Origin: DATJPD01 sp036394195
GTDB taxonomy: Bacteria; Pseudomonadota; Alphaproteobacteria; CACIAM-22H2
DNA: 42,289 nt
Assembly: GCA_036394195.1 (NCBI GenBank)
Contig: DASWFO010000118.1
Span: 1 to 42,289, forward strand
Direction of reading: 5' to 3'
A program made the position numbers and the translations under genes. Of this stretch, positions 24,230 through 32,359 are shown piece by piece (positions within the stretch are counted from its first letter, which is position 1; each line of letters begins with the position of its first letter). The notes beneath the pieces are model-generated. The model searched no databases, was not told the origin of the DNA, and saw only the letters and a list, made by a program, of their open reading frames with translations.

Positions 24230-24972
24230 TAGGCTTTGGTCGCGACGAAGGCCGGGCGTGAATGGCTGCCGATCCACCGCCGCAGCACGCCTGGCACGCC
24301 AAGCATCGCGTTGATGCGGAATCCCGCCGCCCCGATCATCCGGCCGACGGTGTCGGGCAGAAACGTATGCGGATGCGCTTCGACCAGGATCGTCCCGCGG
24401 TGGGTGCGCCGGGTCAGGGTTTCGAACCGCCAGCGGCCGACGACCGAGAGGCAGTCGACCCCGACCAGCAGCTTTCCGCCGGGCCGCAACGCCCGCGCCG
24501 CGTTGCGCAAAATGGTCATCGGCTCGCGGACATGGTCGAGGACGTTATATGTCACCACCGTATCGAAACAGGCCTCGAAGCCGAGGTCTTCGCCCGGCGT
24601 CTGAACGTACTCGCCCTCGCCCGCGAGCGTCTCGACCCAGTCCAGGAATGGGGCCGCCCAGGCATCGTCGACCAGGCGCGTTTCGCGGAGCGACAGGCGG
24701 GGCAGGGGCTCGGCCTTCACCAGGCGGCGCAGCGCCGGCTTATGGCGACTGAAGGAGACCACGCTCAGGCCCAGCGGCCCGCAGCCGATCTCCAGCACGT
24801 CCTTGCCGGCGAACAGCTGGCACTGCGCCGGATCGTCGAGCAGCGCCAGGAACTCCGGCTTCTCGGCGCAAATGCGCAGGATCTCGCGCAGGTCGAGACT
24901 GCGCCAATAGCTGAGCTCGGCCGCTTGCGCGGCGGTCCAGCGGTCGCGGCTGACGGCCGGGATCAGGTCCAT
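24229..24972 (-). CDS. Class I SAM-dependent methyltransferase
   Basis: The 247-residue protein has motif I DVLEIGCGPLGLSVVSF followed by FDTVVTYNVLDHV and RALRPGGKLLVGVD, the standard order of a class I methyltransferase of the Methyltransf_11/23 kind. No domain identifies the substrate. The ATG at 24972 is a reasonable start because residues after it (DLIPAVSRDRW) look domain-like. A GTG at 25041 would add 23 residues, and AGGAG sits too close to the ATG to decide. It lies between a surface-glycan operon and the divergent lipid operon, so a glycan or lipid substrate is a guess from position only. Confidence 0.75.
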   Translation of the reverse strand: MDLIPAVSRDRWTAAQAAELSYWRSLDLREILRICAEKPEFLALLDDPAQCQLFAGKDVLEIGCGPLGLSVVSFSRHKPALRRLVKAEPLPRLSLRETRLVDDAWAAPFLDWVETLAGEGEYVQTPGEDLGFEACFDTVVTYNVLDHVREPMTILRNAARALRPGGKLLVGVDCLSVVGRWRFETLTRRTHRGTILVEAHPHTFLPDTVGRMIGAAGFRINAMLGVPGVLRRWIGSHSRPAFVATKA

Positions 24973-25095
24973 CTCCTGGGCAGGAAGGCTTAGGCCCGGG
25001 CTGTGCCCGGCGTGGAGGCTTGCTAGCACGATTCGGAACACCCTCGCTTGCGTTCTGGCGCTTGCGTTCTGGACGCCGCTTTCTAAACGGGGCCG

Positions 25096-25113
25096 CTGTC
25101 ATGCTTATTTCAC
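25096..25113 (+). promoter_or_regulatory. Candidate Pho box upstream of plcP
   Basis: CTGTCAT (25096-25102), four bases, then ATTTCAC (25107-25113) reproduces the 7-4-7 direct-repeat layout of PhoB sites. The first half matches the CTGTCAT consensus exactly and the second at four of seven positions. It lies 90 bases before plcP in an unusually AT-rich 160-base gap. PhoB control would match the known phosphate-starvation role of plcP-btaAB. Confidence 0.6.
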
Positions 25114-25202
25114 GCGTTCTTCGCATTAGCGTCATCGAGACAAAAAGAAACCATCATCATCTAGTGGCATATGAGAAGTCAGCAACTAAGTATGGGTAAA
25201 CC

Positions 25203-26054
25203 TTGCAGTCCCATCGCATTCTCGGCCATCCAAACCCGCGGCGTTACCGCACCATCTGGATCTCCGACGTCCACCTCGGCACGCGCGCCTGCCAGGCCGA
25301 TCTCCTCCTCGATTTCCTCCGCCACCACGACGCCGACACGATCTACCTCGTCGGTGACATCGTCGACGGGCAGGAGCTCGCCAAGTCCTGGTACTGGCCG
25401 CAGAGCCACAACGACATCGTCCAGAAGATCCTGCGCAAGGTGCGCAAGGGGACATCGGTCATCTACATCCCCGGCAATCACGACGACGGGTTCCGCCACT
25501 TCATCGACCTGCAATTCGGCGGCGTCGTCGTCCGCGACGAGGCGATCCACCGCACGGCGGACGGCAGGTCGCTGTGGGTCGTGCACGGCGACGCCTTCGA
25601 CGGGGCGGTGAAATTCTCGCGCCTGCTGGCGGCCGTCGGCAGCTGGGCCTACGACGTCGCGATCAGCCTGAACGTCCTGATCAACCGGATCGGCGAGCGG
25701 TTCGGCGCCTCGCCGTGGTCGCTGGCGTCGGCGATCAAGCGCCGGTCGCGGCGGGTCCTCGCCTACATCGAGGCCTTTGAGCACGCGGTGGTCGCCGAGA
25801 CGCGCCGCCGCAATCTGGACGGCGTGGTCTGCGGTCACATCCACACGGTGGCACTGAAGTCGGTCGACGGCGTGCTGTACTGCAATGACGGCGACTGGGT
25901 CGAGAACTGCACCGCCCTGGTCGAGCACGACGACGGCCACATCGCGCAGGTCCGCTGGCAAAAGGCGCCGCAGCCTGCCGCCGCGCCGGCACATCTCGGC
26001 GCTCCCGCACCGGTCTCGGCGCGCGAGGCCCTCCCGACAGGAGCCTTGTCATGA
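25203..26054 (+). CDS. plcP: PlcP-type metallophosphoesterase, probable phospholipase C for lipid remodelling
   Basis: The 283-residue calcineurin-like phosphoesterase shows all metal-binding blocks: SDVHLG (Asp22, His24), VGDIVDG (Asp52), PGNHDD (Asn92, His93), VVHGD (His128) and CGHIHT. The family resembles LpxH. Placement directly before btaA and btaB, with overlap, marks it as PlcP, which in Sinorhizobium meliloti removes phosphorylated headgroups from phospholipids to free diacylglycerol. The start must be TTG 25203, because an in-frame TAA lies two codons upstream and no ATG or GTG occurs before the first metal motif. The last 30 residues are a low-complexity Ala/Pro tail. LpxH activity is the alternative, but context argues against it. 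Confidence 0.82.
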   Translation: MQSHRILGHPNPRRYRTIWISDVHLGTRACQADLLLDFLRHHDADTIYLVGDIVDGQELAKSWYWPQSHNDIVQKILRKVRKGTSVIYIPGNHDDGFRHFIDLQFGGVVVRDEAIHRTADGRSLWVVHGDAFDGAVKFSRLLAAVGSWAYDVAISLNVLINRIGERFGASPWSLASAIKRRSRRVLAYIEAFEHAVVAETRRRNLDGVVCGHIHTVALKSVDGVLYCNDGDWVENCTALVEHDDGHIAQVRWQKAPQPAAAPAHLGAPAPVSAREALPTGALS

Positions 26055-27265
26055 GCAATCGCCTGATCTCGCACGCGGTCGTCCAGGGACGGAAGATCGG
26101 CACCCGCGGCGTTCTCGACCGGATGTTCGCGGCGTGGTTTCAGAACTTCGTCTACAACCAGATCTGGGAAGACCCCGACGTCGATCTCGAGGCGCTCGGC
26201 CTCGATGCAGAGAGCCGGGTGGTGACGATCGCGTCCGGCGGCTGCAACGTCATGAATTATCTTCTGGCAGATCCCGCCTCGGTCGTGGCCGTCGACCTCA
26301 ACCCGGCGCATATCGCGCTGACCCGGTTGAAGCTGGCGGCGGTGCGCCACCTGCCCGATCACGAAGCGTTCTTCCGCTTCTTCGGGTTGGCCGACAAAGC
26401 GTCGAACCTCAGGGTCTATGCCCGCTATCTGCGGCCTCAGCTCGACGCCGAGACGCGAGAGTTCTGGGAGGGGCGGGCGCCGCTCATCGGGCGGCGGATC
26501 AATTACTTCGCCAAAGGCCTTTATCGCGGGGCGCTGCTTGGCCGCTTCATCGGCATGGCCCATCGCTCGGCGCGGCTGTGCGGCGGCGATCCGGCGCGCA
26601 TGCTGCTGGCCACCAGCCTGGAAGAGCAGCGCCGCATCTTCGACGAATCGATCGCCCCGGTCTTCGATCACAAGATGATCCGCGCCTTGTGCCGCCTGCC
26701 GGTGTCGTTCTACAGCCTCGGCATCCCGCCGGCGCAATTCGAGGCGCTGCGCCGCGACGCCAACGGCGACATGGTGGAGCTGTTCCGCGACCGGGTGCGC
26801 CGCCTCGCCTGCGACTTTCCGATCTCACAGAACTATTTTGCCTGGCAGGCCTTCGGCCGCAGCTATGACGGCCAGCGCCGGCAGGCGGTGCCGCCGTATC
26901 TGCTGGCTGAGAATTTCCAGGCGCTGCGCGCCCGCGTCGACCGGGTTGAGACCAAGCTCATCTCGATGACCGATTTCCTTGCCGGGGAGTCGGATGCCAG
27001 CTGCGATGCCTATGTCCTGCTGGACGCGCAGGATTGGATGGGCCCGCCGCAGCTGAACGCCGTGTGGCGCCAGATCTGCCGGACGGCCAAGCCCGGGGCG
27101 CGGGTGATCTTCCGCACCGCCGGGCGCGAGTCGCCGCTGCCGCCGGCCTTGGAGCCGCAACTCCTGGCGGCCTGGGATTACGACGAGGACCGCAGCCGGG
27201 CGCTGTTCCAGCGCGATCGCTCCGCCATCTACGGCGGGTTTCATTTGTATCGGAAAAGGAGGTGA
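26051..27265 (+). CDS. btaA: SAM:diacylglycerol 3-amino-3-carboxypropyltransferase
   Basis: The 404-residue protein matches BtaA (DUF3419). It has the N-terminal FVYNQIWEDPDVDLEAL, the SAM-site-like VVTIASGGCNVMNYLL near residue 58, a central helical region with INYFAKGLYRGALLGRFIG, and the C-terminal DWMGPPQLNAVWRQI. It transfers the aminocarboxypropyl group of SAM to diacylglycerol, forming diacylglyceryl homoserine, the first step of betaine-lipid synthesis at the membrane. The ATG overlaps the plcP stop (ATGA), so the enzyme supplying diacylglycerol and the one using it are coupled. Confidence 0.93.
   Translation: MSNRLISHAVVQGRKIGTRGVLDRMFAAWFQNFVYNQIWEDPDVDLEALGLDAESRVVTIASGGCNVMNYLLADPASVVAVDLNPAHIALTRLKLAAVRHLPDHEAFFRFFGLADKASNLRVYARYLRPQLDAETREFWEGRAPLIGRRINYFAKGLYRGALLGRFIGMAHRSARLCGGDPARMLLATSLEEQRRIFDESIAPVFDHKMIRALCRLPVSFYSLGIPPAQFEALRRDANGDMVELFRDRVRRLACDFPISQNYFAWQAFGRSYDGQRRQAVPPYLLAENFQALRARVDRVETKLISMTDFLAGESDASCDAYVLLDAQDWMGPPQLNAVWRQICRTAKPGARVIFRTAGRESPLPPALEPQLLAAWDYDEDRSRALFQRDRSAIYGGFHLYRKRR
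27256..27265 (+). promoter_or_regulatory. Full-length ribosome-binding site for TTG-started btaB
   Basis: AAGGAGGTGA, complementary to the 16S 3' end along ten bases, overlaps the btaA stop and precedes the TTG at 27267. The next in-frame ATG is about 24 bases further on, so the strong site supports the TTG. Confidence 0.7.
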
Positions 27266-27266
27266 C

Positions 27267-27923
27267 TTGACGGCCGATACGCTGGTCCGCATGGACCGGA
27301 TGTACCGCCACCAGCGGTACATCTACGACGCGACGCGCAAATACTTCCTGCTCGGCCGGGACGGGTTGATCCGCGACCTGCCCGTGAGCCCGGGCGATCA
27401 CGTCCTCGAAATCGGCTGCGGCACCGGCCGCAACCTGATCGCCCTGGCCCGCCGGCATCCCGAGGTGCGGCTCTACGGCATCGATGCCTCCGCGCCGATG
27501 CTCGACACGGCAGGACAAGCCATCGCCCGCGCGGGGCTCGCCCAGCGCATCCGCCTGGCGCGCGGCCTTGGCGAAGAGCTCGAGCCGCTGACGATGTTCG
27601 GTCTCGAGCAGCCGTTCGACGCCATTGTCATCTCCTATGCGCTGACCATGATCCCGGCCTGGCCGGCCGTGGTCGACGCCGCCCTCGCCCATCTGCGGCC
27701 GGGCGGCCGGCTGGCGGTGGTCGATTTCTGGGATCAACGGCACCTCCCGCCATGGTTCGGGCGGCTCTTGCGCGCCTGGCTCGATCTGTTCGGCGTCCAC
27801 CCGCATAGCGACATGCCCGATTTCTTCCGCGACCGGGCCCGCGCGCGCGGCGGCATCCTCGCGATCGACAGCCTGTTCGGCGGCTACGCGTTCCGCGTCG
27901 TCTACACGGCCCCGTCGCGCTGA
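27267..27923 (+). CDS. btaB: Diacylglyceryl-homoserine N-methyltransferase
   Basis: The 218-residue class I methyltransferase has the BtaB-like opening DRMYRHQRYIYDATRKYFLLG, shortened here to MYRHQRYIYDATRKYFLLG. Motif I is HVLEIGCGTGRNL, followed by LYGIDASAPML and LRPGGRLAVVDFWDQ. It adds three methyl groups to diacylglyceryl homoserine, giving the phosphorus-free lipid DGTS. It follows btaA by one base and starts at TTG under a near-perfect ribosome-binding site. It is the last gene of the plcP-btaA-btaB unit, and a palindrome follows its stop. Confidence 0.92.
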   Translation: MTADTLVRMDRMYRHQRYIYDATRKYFLLGRDGLIRDLPVSPGDHVLEIGCGTGRNLIALARRHPEVRLYGIDASAPMLDTAGQAIARAGLAQRIRLARGLGEELEPLTMFGLEQPFDAIVISYALTMIPAWPAVVDAALAHLRPGGRLAVVDFWDQRHLPPWFGRLLRAWLDLFGVHPHSDMPDFFRDRARARGGILAIDSLFGGYAFRVVYTAPSR

Positions 27924-27937
27924 CGCCAGCGCTGGCG
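27924..27937. other. Perfect palindrome just after btaB
   Basis: CGCCAGCGCTGGCG starts on the base after the btaB stop. It could fold into a five-base stem with a four-base loop in RNA, but no T-run follows, so terminator function is doubtful. Confidence 0.35.
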
Positions 27938-27954
27938 GGCTGAAGCTCCTGGCT

Positions 27955-27971
27955 TTGGCCCGAAATCTGCT
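27955..27971 (+). promoter_or_regulatory. Possible sigma-54 promoter at the hydantoinase gene
   Basis: TTGGCCCGAAATCTGCT has the -24 GG (27957-27958) and -12 GC (27969-27970) with the required ten bases between. It differs from the TTGGCACG-N4-TTGCT consensus at two positions. RNA would start near 27982, one base before the ATG at 27983, implying a leaderless message. That weakens the call. A sigma-70 pair CTGGCT/TAGCAT with a 16-base spacer overlaps it. Confidence 0.35.
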
Positions 27972-27982
27972 AGCATCGGGGT

Positions 27983-29446
27983 ATGGATTTCGACCTCGTC
28001 GTCCGCAACGGGACCGTCACCACGGCTGAGGAGTCCCTCGCCGGCGACATCGGCATCAGGGATGGCAAAATCGCGGCGATCGGCCGCGGCCTCGCGGCCG
28101 GGGGGCGGGAGATCAACGCCACCGGTCAGCTGGTGCTGCCGGGTGGGGTCGACAGCCACTGCCATGTCGAGCAGCTGTCCGGCATGGGCGTCATGTGCGC
28201 CGACGATTTCTACAGCGCCACCGTCTCGGCGGCGTTTGGCGGCACCACCACCATCATCCCCTTCGCCGCCCAGCATCGCGGACAGTCGCTGCGCGAGGTG
28301 GTCAAGGCCTATCACGGCTGCGCCGGCCCCAAGGCGGTCATCGACTACGCGTTTCACCTGATCATCTCCGACCCGACCGAGCAGGTCATGGGCCAGGAGC
28401 TGCCGGCGCTGATCCGCGACGGCTACACCTCGTTTAAGGTGTTCATGACCTACGACAAGCTGCGGCTGACCGACGGGCAGATGCTCGACGTGCTGGCCGT
28501 GGCGCGCCGCGAGGGCGCGCTCGTCATGGTGCACGCCGAGAACCACGACATCATCCAGTGGCTGGCCAAGCGGCTGGTCGAGGACGGCCACACGCGGCCG
28601 CCGTTCCACGCCGTGGCGCATGCCCGTCTCGCCGAAAGCGAGGCGACCAATCGCGCCATTACGCTGGCCGAGCTCGTCGACGTGCCGCTGCTCGTCGTCC
28701 ATGTCTCCGCCGGCGAGGCGGTCGAGGTGATCCGCAACGCCCAGAAGCGGGGCCTTCGCGTCTACGGAGAGACTTGCCCGCAGTACCTGTTCCTGACCGC
28801 CGACGATCTCGACAAGCCCGGAGTCGAGGGCGCCAAATTCTGCTGCAGTCCGCCGCCGCGCGATGCCGCGGCCCAGGAGGCGGTGTGGCAGGGGCTGAAG
28901 GACGGCGTGTTCCAGGTCTATTCGTCCGATCATGCGCCGTATCGCTTCGACGAATCGGGCAAGCTGCCGAAAGGCGAGCGCACGACGTTCAAGGAAATGG
29001 CGAACGGCGTGCCCGGCCTCGAGATCCGGCTGCCGATGCTGTTCTCGGAGGGTGTCGGCAAGCGCCGCCTGTCGGTGCGTGAGTTCGTGGCGCTGACCGC
29101 GACCAATCACGCCAAGATGTACGGCCTCTATCCGCAGAAGGGGACGATCGCCGTGGGATCGGACGCTGACCTCGCGATCTGGGATCCCGATAAGGACGTG
29201 ACCATCACATGGCCGATGCTGCACGACCAGGTCGGGTACACGCCCTATGAGGGCCGGTCCGTGCGCGGCTGGCCGGTTACGGTCATCAGCCGCGGCCGGG
29301 TCGTGGTCGAGGGCGGCGAGCTCAAGGCCGGTCGCGGCAGCGGCAAGTTCCTGCCCTGCGCCAAGCCCGACACGGCGCGGCCGCTCGATCGGCTGCCGCC
29401 GGAAATCCAGCGTCTGCGGCGGATTTCAGCCAAACCGTTGTTTTGA
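27983..29446 (+). CDS. D-hydantoinase / dihydropyrimidinase
   Basis: The 487-residue amidohydrolase contains all six metal ligands of the binuclear hydantoinase site: DSHCHVE (His59, His61), the carboxylated lysine in SFKVFMTYD (Lys152), HAENHD (His184), VVHVSAGEA (His240) and SSDHAPY (Asp316). It opens five- or six-membered cyclic diamides such as hydantoins or dihydrouracil to N-carbamoyl amino acids in the cytoplasm. The downstream D-carbamoylase favours D-hydantoins. The start at ATG 27983 gives the family N-terminus MDFDLVVRNG, though the ribosome-binding site is weak. It is first of a three-gene plus-strand unit. Confidence 0.92.
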   Translation: MDFDLVVRNGTVTTAEESLAGDIGIRDGKIAAIGRGLAAGGREINATGQLVLPGGVDSHCHVEQLSGMGVMCADDFYSATVSAAFGGTTTIIPFAAQHRGQSLREVVKAYHGCAGPKAVIDYAFHLIISDPTEQVMGQELPALIRDGYTSFKVFMTYDKLRLTDGQMLDVLAVARREGALVMVHAENHDIIQWLAKRLVEDGHTRPPFHAVAHARLAESEATNRAITLAELVDVPLLVVHVSAGEAVEVIRNAQKRGLRVYGETCPQYLFLTADDLDKPGVEGAKFCCSPPPRDAAAQEAVWQGLKDGVFQVYSSDHAPYRFDESGKLPKGERTTFKEMANGVPGLEIRLPMLFSEGVGKRRLSVREFVALTATNHAKMYGLYPQKGTIAVGSDADLAIWDPDKDVTITWPMLHDQVGYTPYEGRSVRGWPVTVISRGRVVVEGGELKAGRGSGKFLPCAKPDTARPLDRLPPEIQRLRRISAKPLF

Positions 29447-29456
29447 GGAGTGTCGA

Positions 29457-30416
29457 ATGACAGCCGGTGCGAAACGGCATCTGAAGGTGGCGGCTGCCCA
29501 GCTGGGCGCCATTCATCGGGCCGACAGCCGCGAGAGCGTGGTCAAGCGCCTGATGGCGATGATGCGCGAGGCACATTCATCGGGCGCCCGGTTCATCGTC
29601 TTCCCCGAGCTGGCGCTGACCACGTTCTTTCCGCGCTGGTGGATGGAGAGCCAGACCGAAATCGACCGCTATTTCGAGGCTCAGATGCCGAGCCCGGCGA
29701 CCGTGCCGCTCTTCCAGCTCGGCCGCGAGCTCGGCGTCGGCTTCTATCTCGGCTACGCGGAGCTGACCGAGGAAGAGGGTGCCACGAAGCGCTACAACAC
29801 CTCGATCCTGGTGGCGCCCGATGGCCGGATCGTCGGCAAGTATCGCAAGATCCATCTCCCCGGCCATTCGGAGCGGCTTCCCGACGTGCCGTTCCAGCAC
29901 CTGGAGAAGCGCTATTTCGACGTCGGCAATCTGGGCTTTAACGTGTGGCGGATGTTCGACGACGTCATGGTCGGCCAGTGCATCTGCAACGACCGGCGCT
30001 GGCCCGAGACCTTCCGCGTCATGGCGCTGAAGGGGGCCGAAATGGTCGTGCTCGGCTACAACACGCCGACCGACAACATCTACTCGCCGTACGAGCCGCC
30101 CTATCTGCGAGTCTTCCACCACCTGCTGTCGTGTCAGGCCTCGGCCTACCAGAACGCCTGCTGGGTCGTCGCCACGGCGAAATGCGGCAAGGAGGACGGC
30201 TTCGGCATGTTCGGCTGCTCGCTGATCGTGGCGCCGACCGGCGAGATCGTCGCCAAGTCGACCAGCGAAGAGGACGAGGTGATCGTGCACGACTGCGACC
30301 TGGCGCTCGGCGACTACATCCGCCAGACGGTCTTCAACTTCGCCAAGCACCGCCGCATCGAGCATTACAAGCTGATCACCGAACGAACGGGGGCGCGGCC
30401 GGAGCCGTCGAACTGA
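29457..30416 (+). CDS. N-carbamoyl-D-amino acid amidohydrolase
   Basis: The 319-residue nitrilase-fold enzyme has the catalytic triad expected of D-carbamoylases. Glu51 is in FPELALTTFFPRWW, Lys131 in YRKIHLPGH and Cys177 in CICNDRRWPE, the D-carbamoylase nucleophile signature. It hydrolyses N-carbamoyl-D-amino acids to D-amino acid, carbon dioxide and ammonia, completing the reaction begun by the upstream hydantoinase. The start at ATG 29457 has GAGGAG six bases upstream. Longer in-frame starts lie inside the hydantoinase gene. The stop overlaps the next ATG (TGATG). Confidence 0.93.
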   Translation: MTAGAKRHLKVAAAQLGAIHRADSRESVVKRLMAMMREAHSSGARFIVFPELALTTFFPRWWMESQTEIDRYFEAQMPSPATVPLFQLGRELGVGFYLGYAELTEEEGATKRYNTSILVAPDGRIVGKYRKIHLPGHSERLPDVPFQHLEKRYFDVGNLGFNVWRMFDDVMVGQCICNDRRWPETFRVMALKGAEMVVLGYNTPTDNIYSPYEPPYLRVFHHLLSCQASAYQNACWVVATAKCGKEDGFGMFGCSLIVAPTGEIVAKSTSEEDEVIVHDCDLALGDYIRQTVFNFAKHRRIEHYKLITERTGARPEPSN

Positions 30417-31024
30417 TGCAGTTCTCGGCGAAAGAACTGACACCCGCGCAGCGCTACAAGCTGCTGGTCGGCTTGGTCGTGCCGCGGCCGATTGCGTGGA
30501 TCACCACGCTCGGCCCCTCCGGCACGGTGAACGCGGCGCCGTTCAGCTTCTTCAATGTCGTGTCCGACGATCCGGTGCTGGTCATCGTCAGCATCAACCG
30601 GCGGGCCAACGGCAGCCTCAAGGACACCTTGGTCAACATCGACCGCAGCGGCGAGTGGGTGGTGAACATCGCCGACGAGAAGCTCGGCGAGGCGATGCAC
30701 AAGACCAGCGGCGATTTTCCACCGGACGTCAGCGAAGCCGAGGTGGTCGGCCTGGCGCTAGCACCCTCGGTCGACGTGGCAGCGCCGCGCATCCAGGGCG
30801 CGCCGTTCTCGCTCGAGTGCCGCACCTGGAAGGTGCTGGAGATCGGGCCGGAGCGGCGGCTCCTCATGGGCGAGGGCCTGCGCCTGCACGTGCGCGACGA
30901 CGTCATCGACCCGGCCACCCTGCGGCTCCGCGAGGATGCCTTCTTCCCGGTCGGCCGGCTCTACGGCGACCGCTACGTCCGCACCCGCGACCGCTACACC
31001 CTGCCGCCGGCGAAGGGGCGGTAG
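30416..31024 (+). CDS. Flavin reductase-like FMN-binding protein
   Basis: The 202-residue protein has the DIM6/NTAB flavin reductase fold signature: VVPRPIAWITTLGPSG, NAAPFSFFNVVSDDP, and the later segment GAPFSLECRTWKV. Members bind FMN; some reduce flavin for a monooxygenase, as RutF does in pyrimidine breakdown. It overlaps the carbamoylase stop by one base, so it is co-translated with hydantoin enzymes. No partner monooxygenase is present here, so its actual role is unknown. Confidence 0.85.
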   Translation: MQFSAKELTPAQRYKLLVGLVVPRPIAWITTLGPSGTVNAAPFSFFNVVSDDPVLVIVSINRRANGSLKDTLVNIDRSGEWVVNIADEKLGEAMHKTSGDFPPDVSEAEVVGLALAPSVDVAAPRIQGAPFSLECRTWKVLEIGPERRLLMGEGLRLHVRDDVIDPATLRLREDAFFPVGRLYGDRYVRTRDRYTLPPAKGR

Positions 31025-31056
31025 ATTGATCTAGCGGCCTCCTGCGAGCACTCGCC

Positions 31057-31359
31057 TTAGTCCTCTGGTTCGATGTGGCGTGGGATATCCATGGAGTCGT
31101 GCAATATGCGGACGACGAAGATGCCGGTGTCCTCTGTGATGTAGAAGACGATGTGCCGAGCATGTCGATGGCACAGCAGCCCACGGCGGATTTGCGGCAC
31201 GGGCCTCCCCAATCGTGGGTTGTTGGCAAGGCTTTGCAAGACGTCCCGCAGGCCAAGGAAGTAGGCGTCCGCCTGAGCCTCGCCGAAGATCCGGTACGAA
31301 TAGAAATAGATTTCGGTAAGGTCGCTTTCGGCTTTGTTGGAAAGGACGTAGTCAGCCAC
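31057..31359 (-). CDS. parE: RelE/ParE-family toxin
   Basis: The 100-residue protein matches ParE toxins: N-terminal SNKAESDLTEIYFYSYRIFG, a central HRHARHIVFYI strand pair, and the closing VVRILHDSMDIPRHIE, a family hallmark. ParE proteins usually poison DNA gyrase; this one is untested. It overlaps the antitoxin gene by eight bases and lies downstream of it, the standard order. It is convergent with the flavin reductase gene, 32 bases away. Confidence 0.88.
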   Translation of the reverse strand: MADYVLSNKAESDLTEIYFYSYRIFGEAQADAYFLGLRDVLQSLANNPRLGRPVPQIRRGLLCHRHARHIVFYITEDTGIFVVRILHDSMDIPRHIEPED

Positions 31360-31585
31360 GCCGCAGCCGGGCCTTGGCTGCCGCCACGACGTCCTCAGCC
31401 TTGTGGGGGCTTCGACCGCTTTCGAGTCCTTCGCGGATGGCCGCCTTCAAGGTCTTGCTCCGCCGCTGGTCATGGCGAATCAAATCCCGGATGTAGTCGC
31501 TTGCGTTGGCATACTCGCCGTTCTGCACTTGCTGTTCGACCCAATCTCGCATGGGGTCAGGCAGCGACACGTTCATGGTTGCCAT
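31352..31585 (-). CDS. parD: ParD-family antitoxin
   Basis: The 77-residue protein begins MNVSLPDPMRDWVEQQV and continues NASDYIRDLIRHDQRR, the ribbon-helix-helix DNA-binding pattern of ParD. The basic C-terminal tail should wrap the ParE toxin. The ATG at 31585 has GGAGG four bases upstream; the next ATG, at 31576, is 13 away. It is expected to repress its own promoter, with the toxin as co-repressor. A dyad lies in the upstream gap. Confidence 0.88.
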   Translation of the reverse strand: MATMNVSLPDPMRDWVEQQVQNGEYANASDYIRDLIRHDQRRSKTLKAAIREGLESGRSPHKAEDVVAAAKARLRRG

Positions 31586-31607
31586 GATGCCTCCAGGGCT
31601 GTCCTTA

Positions 31608-31632
31608 TGGCATACTTTGCCAAATTATGCCA
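31608..31632 (-). promoter_or_regulatory. Candidate ParD operator
   Basis: TGGCATA (31608-31614) and TATGCCA (31626-31632) form a perfect inverted repeat around an 11-base AT-rich centre that itself contains TTTGCCAAA. It is 22 bases upstream of the antitoxin start and is well placed for autoregulation. The region is more AT-rich than its surroundings. Confidence 0.5.
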
Positions 31633-31672
31633 CAAGGTCTGCCGCCGGGCCTCCAGGCGCGCCGGCATAACC

Positions 31673-32335
31673 CTACTCCCACCCGAGCCGCACGCGGCTG
31701 ATCGCAAGGCCGACCGCGGCCTGGGTCGGCTCGACCACCGGGAGGCCGACCGCCTGCTGCAGCCGGTCGCGATAGCGCGCCATGCCGGCGCACCCCATGA
31801 TCAGCACGTCGGCGCCGTCTTTGTCGCGCAGCTGGCTCCCGGTCTCGATCATCCGGCCGAGCGTGCGGCTGTCATCGCTGAGCTCGACCACGCCGAGCTC
31901 GATGGCGCGGTCGCCCGCCAGGCGCGTGCTGAGCTCCATCTGCGCCACATAGCGCCGATGCCGCGGGATGGATTTCTTCAGGATCGAGATCACCCCGAAC
32001 CGGTGGCCCAGCGTCAGGGCCGTCAGGATGGCGCACTCGGCGATGCCCAGCACCGCCTTCTTCGTCGTCTCGCGGGCGGCGTACAGGCCGGGGTCGCTGT
32101 AACAGGCGATGACGAAGGCGCTCGTGTCGTTGTCGCGCGCCGCGATCATGCGGCAGATCGGCTGGACCACGCCGTCGACATGCGCCTGGCTTTCGATGCC
32201 GGGCGGGCCCTCGGCCAGCGTCGCGCACTCGATCTCGGGGCCGCCCGCGATGCGCAGCGGCGCCACCGCGTCGTCGATGCCGCGGGTGACCGCGACGGTC
32301 GAGTTCGGGTTGATGACCAGGATCCGATCGGGCAT
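31673..32335 (-). CDS. Asp/Glu/hydantoin racemase family protein
   Basis: The 220-residue protein has the two catalytic cysteines of this family, Cys78 in FVIACYSDPG and Cys182 in LIMGCAGMA, and the N-terminal ILVINPNSTV. Members racemise hydantoins, aspartate or glutamate without a cofactor; some are allantoin racemases. The hydantoinase and D-carbamoylase encoded 2-4 kb away favour hydantoin racemisation. The ATG at 32335 has GAGG about nine bases upstream. It follows the transporter genes on the same strand, 24 bases after the permease stop. Confidence 0.85.
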   Translation of the reverse strand: MPDRILVINPNSTVAVTRGIDDAVAPLRIAGGPEIECATLAEGPPGIESQAHVDGVVQPICRMIAARDNDTSAFVIACYSDPGLYAARETTKKAVLGIAECAILTALTLGHRFGVISILKKSIPRHRRYVAQMELSTRLAGDRAIELGVVELSDDSRTLGRMIETGSQLRDKDGADVLIMGCAGMARYRDRLQQAVGLPVVEPTQAAVGLAISRVRLGWE

Positions 32336-32359
32336 GCCAGTCAGCCTCACCAGTCAGCG

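Noticed and set aside
27924..27937. Palindrome after btaB as a strong intrinsic terminator
   Set aside because: It lacks a T-run and has a very short loop, so it is listed only as a palindrome.
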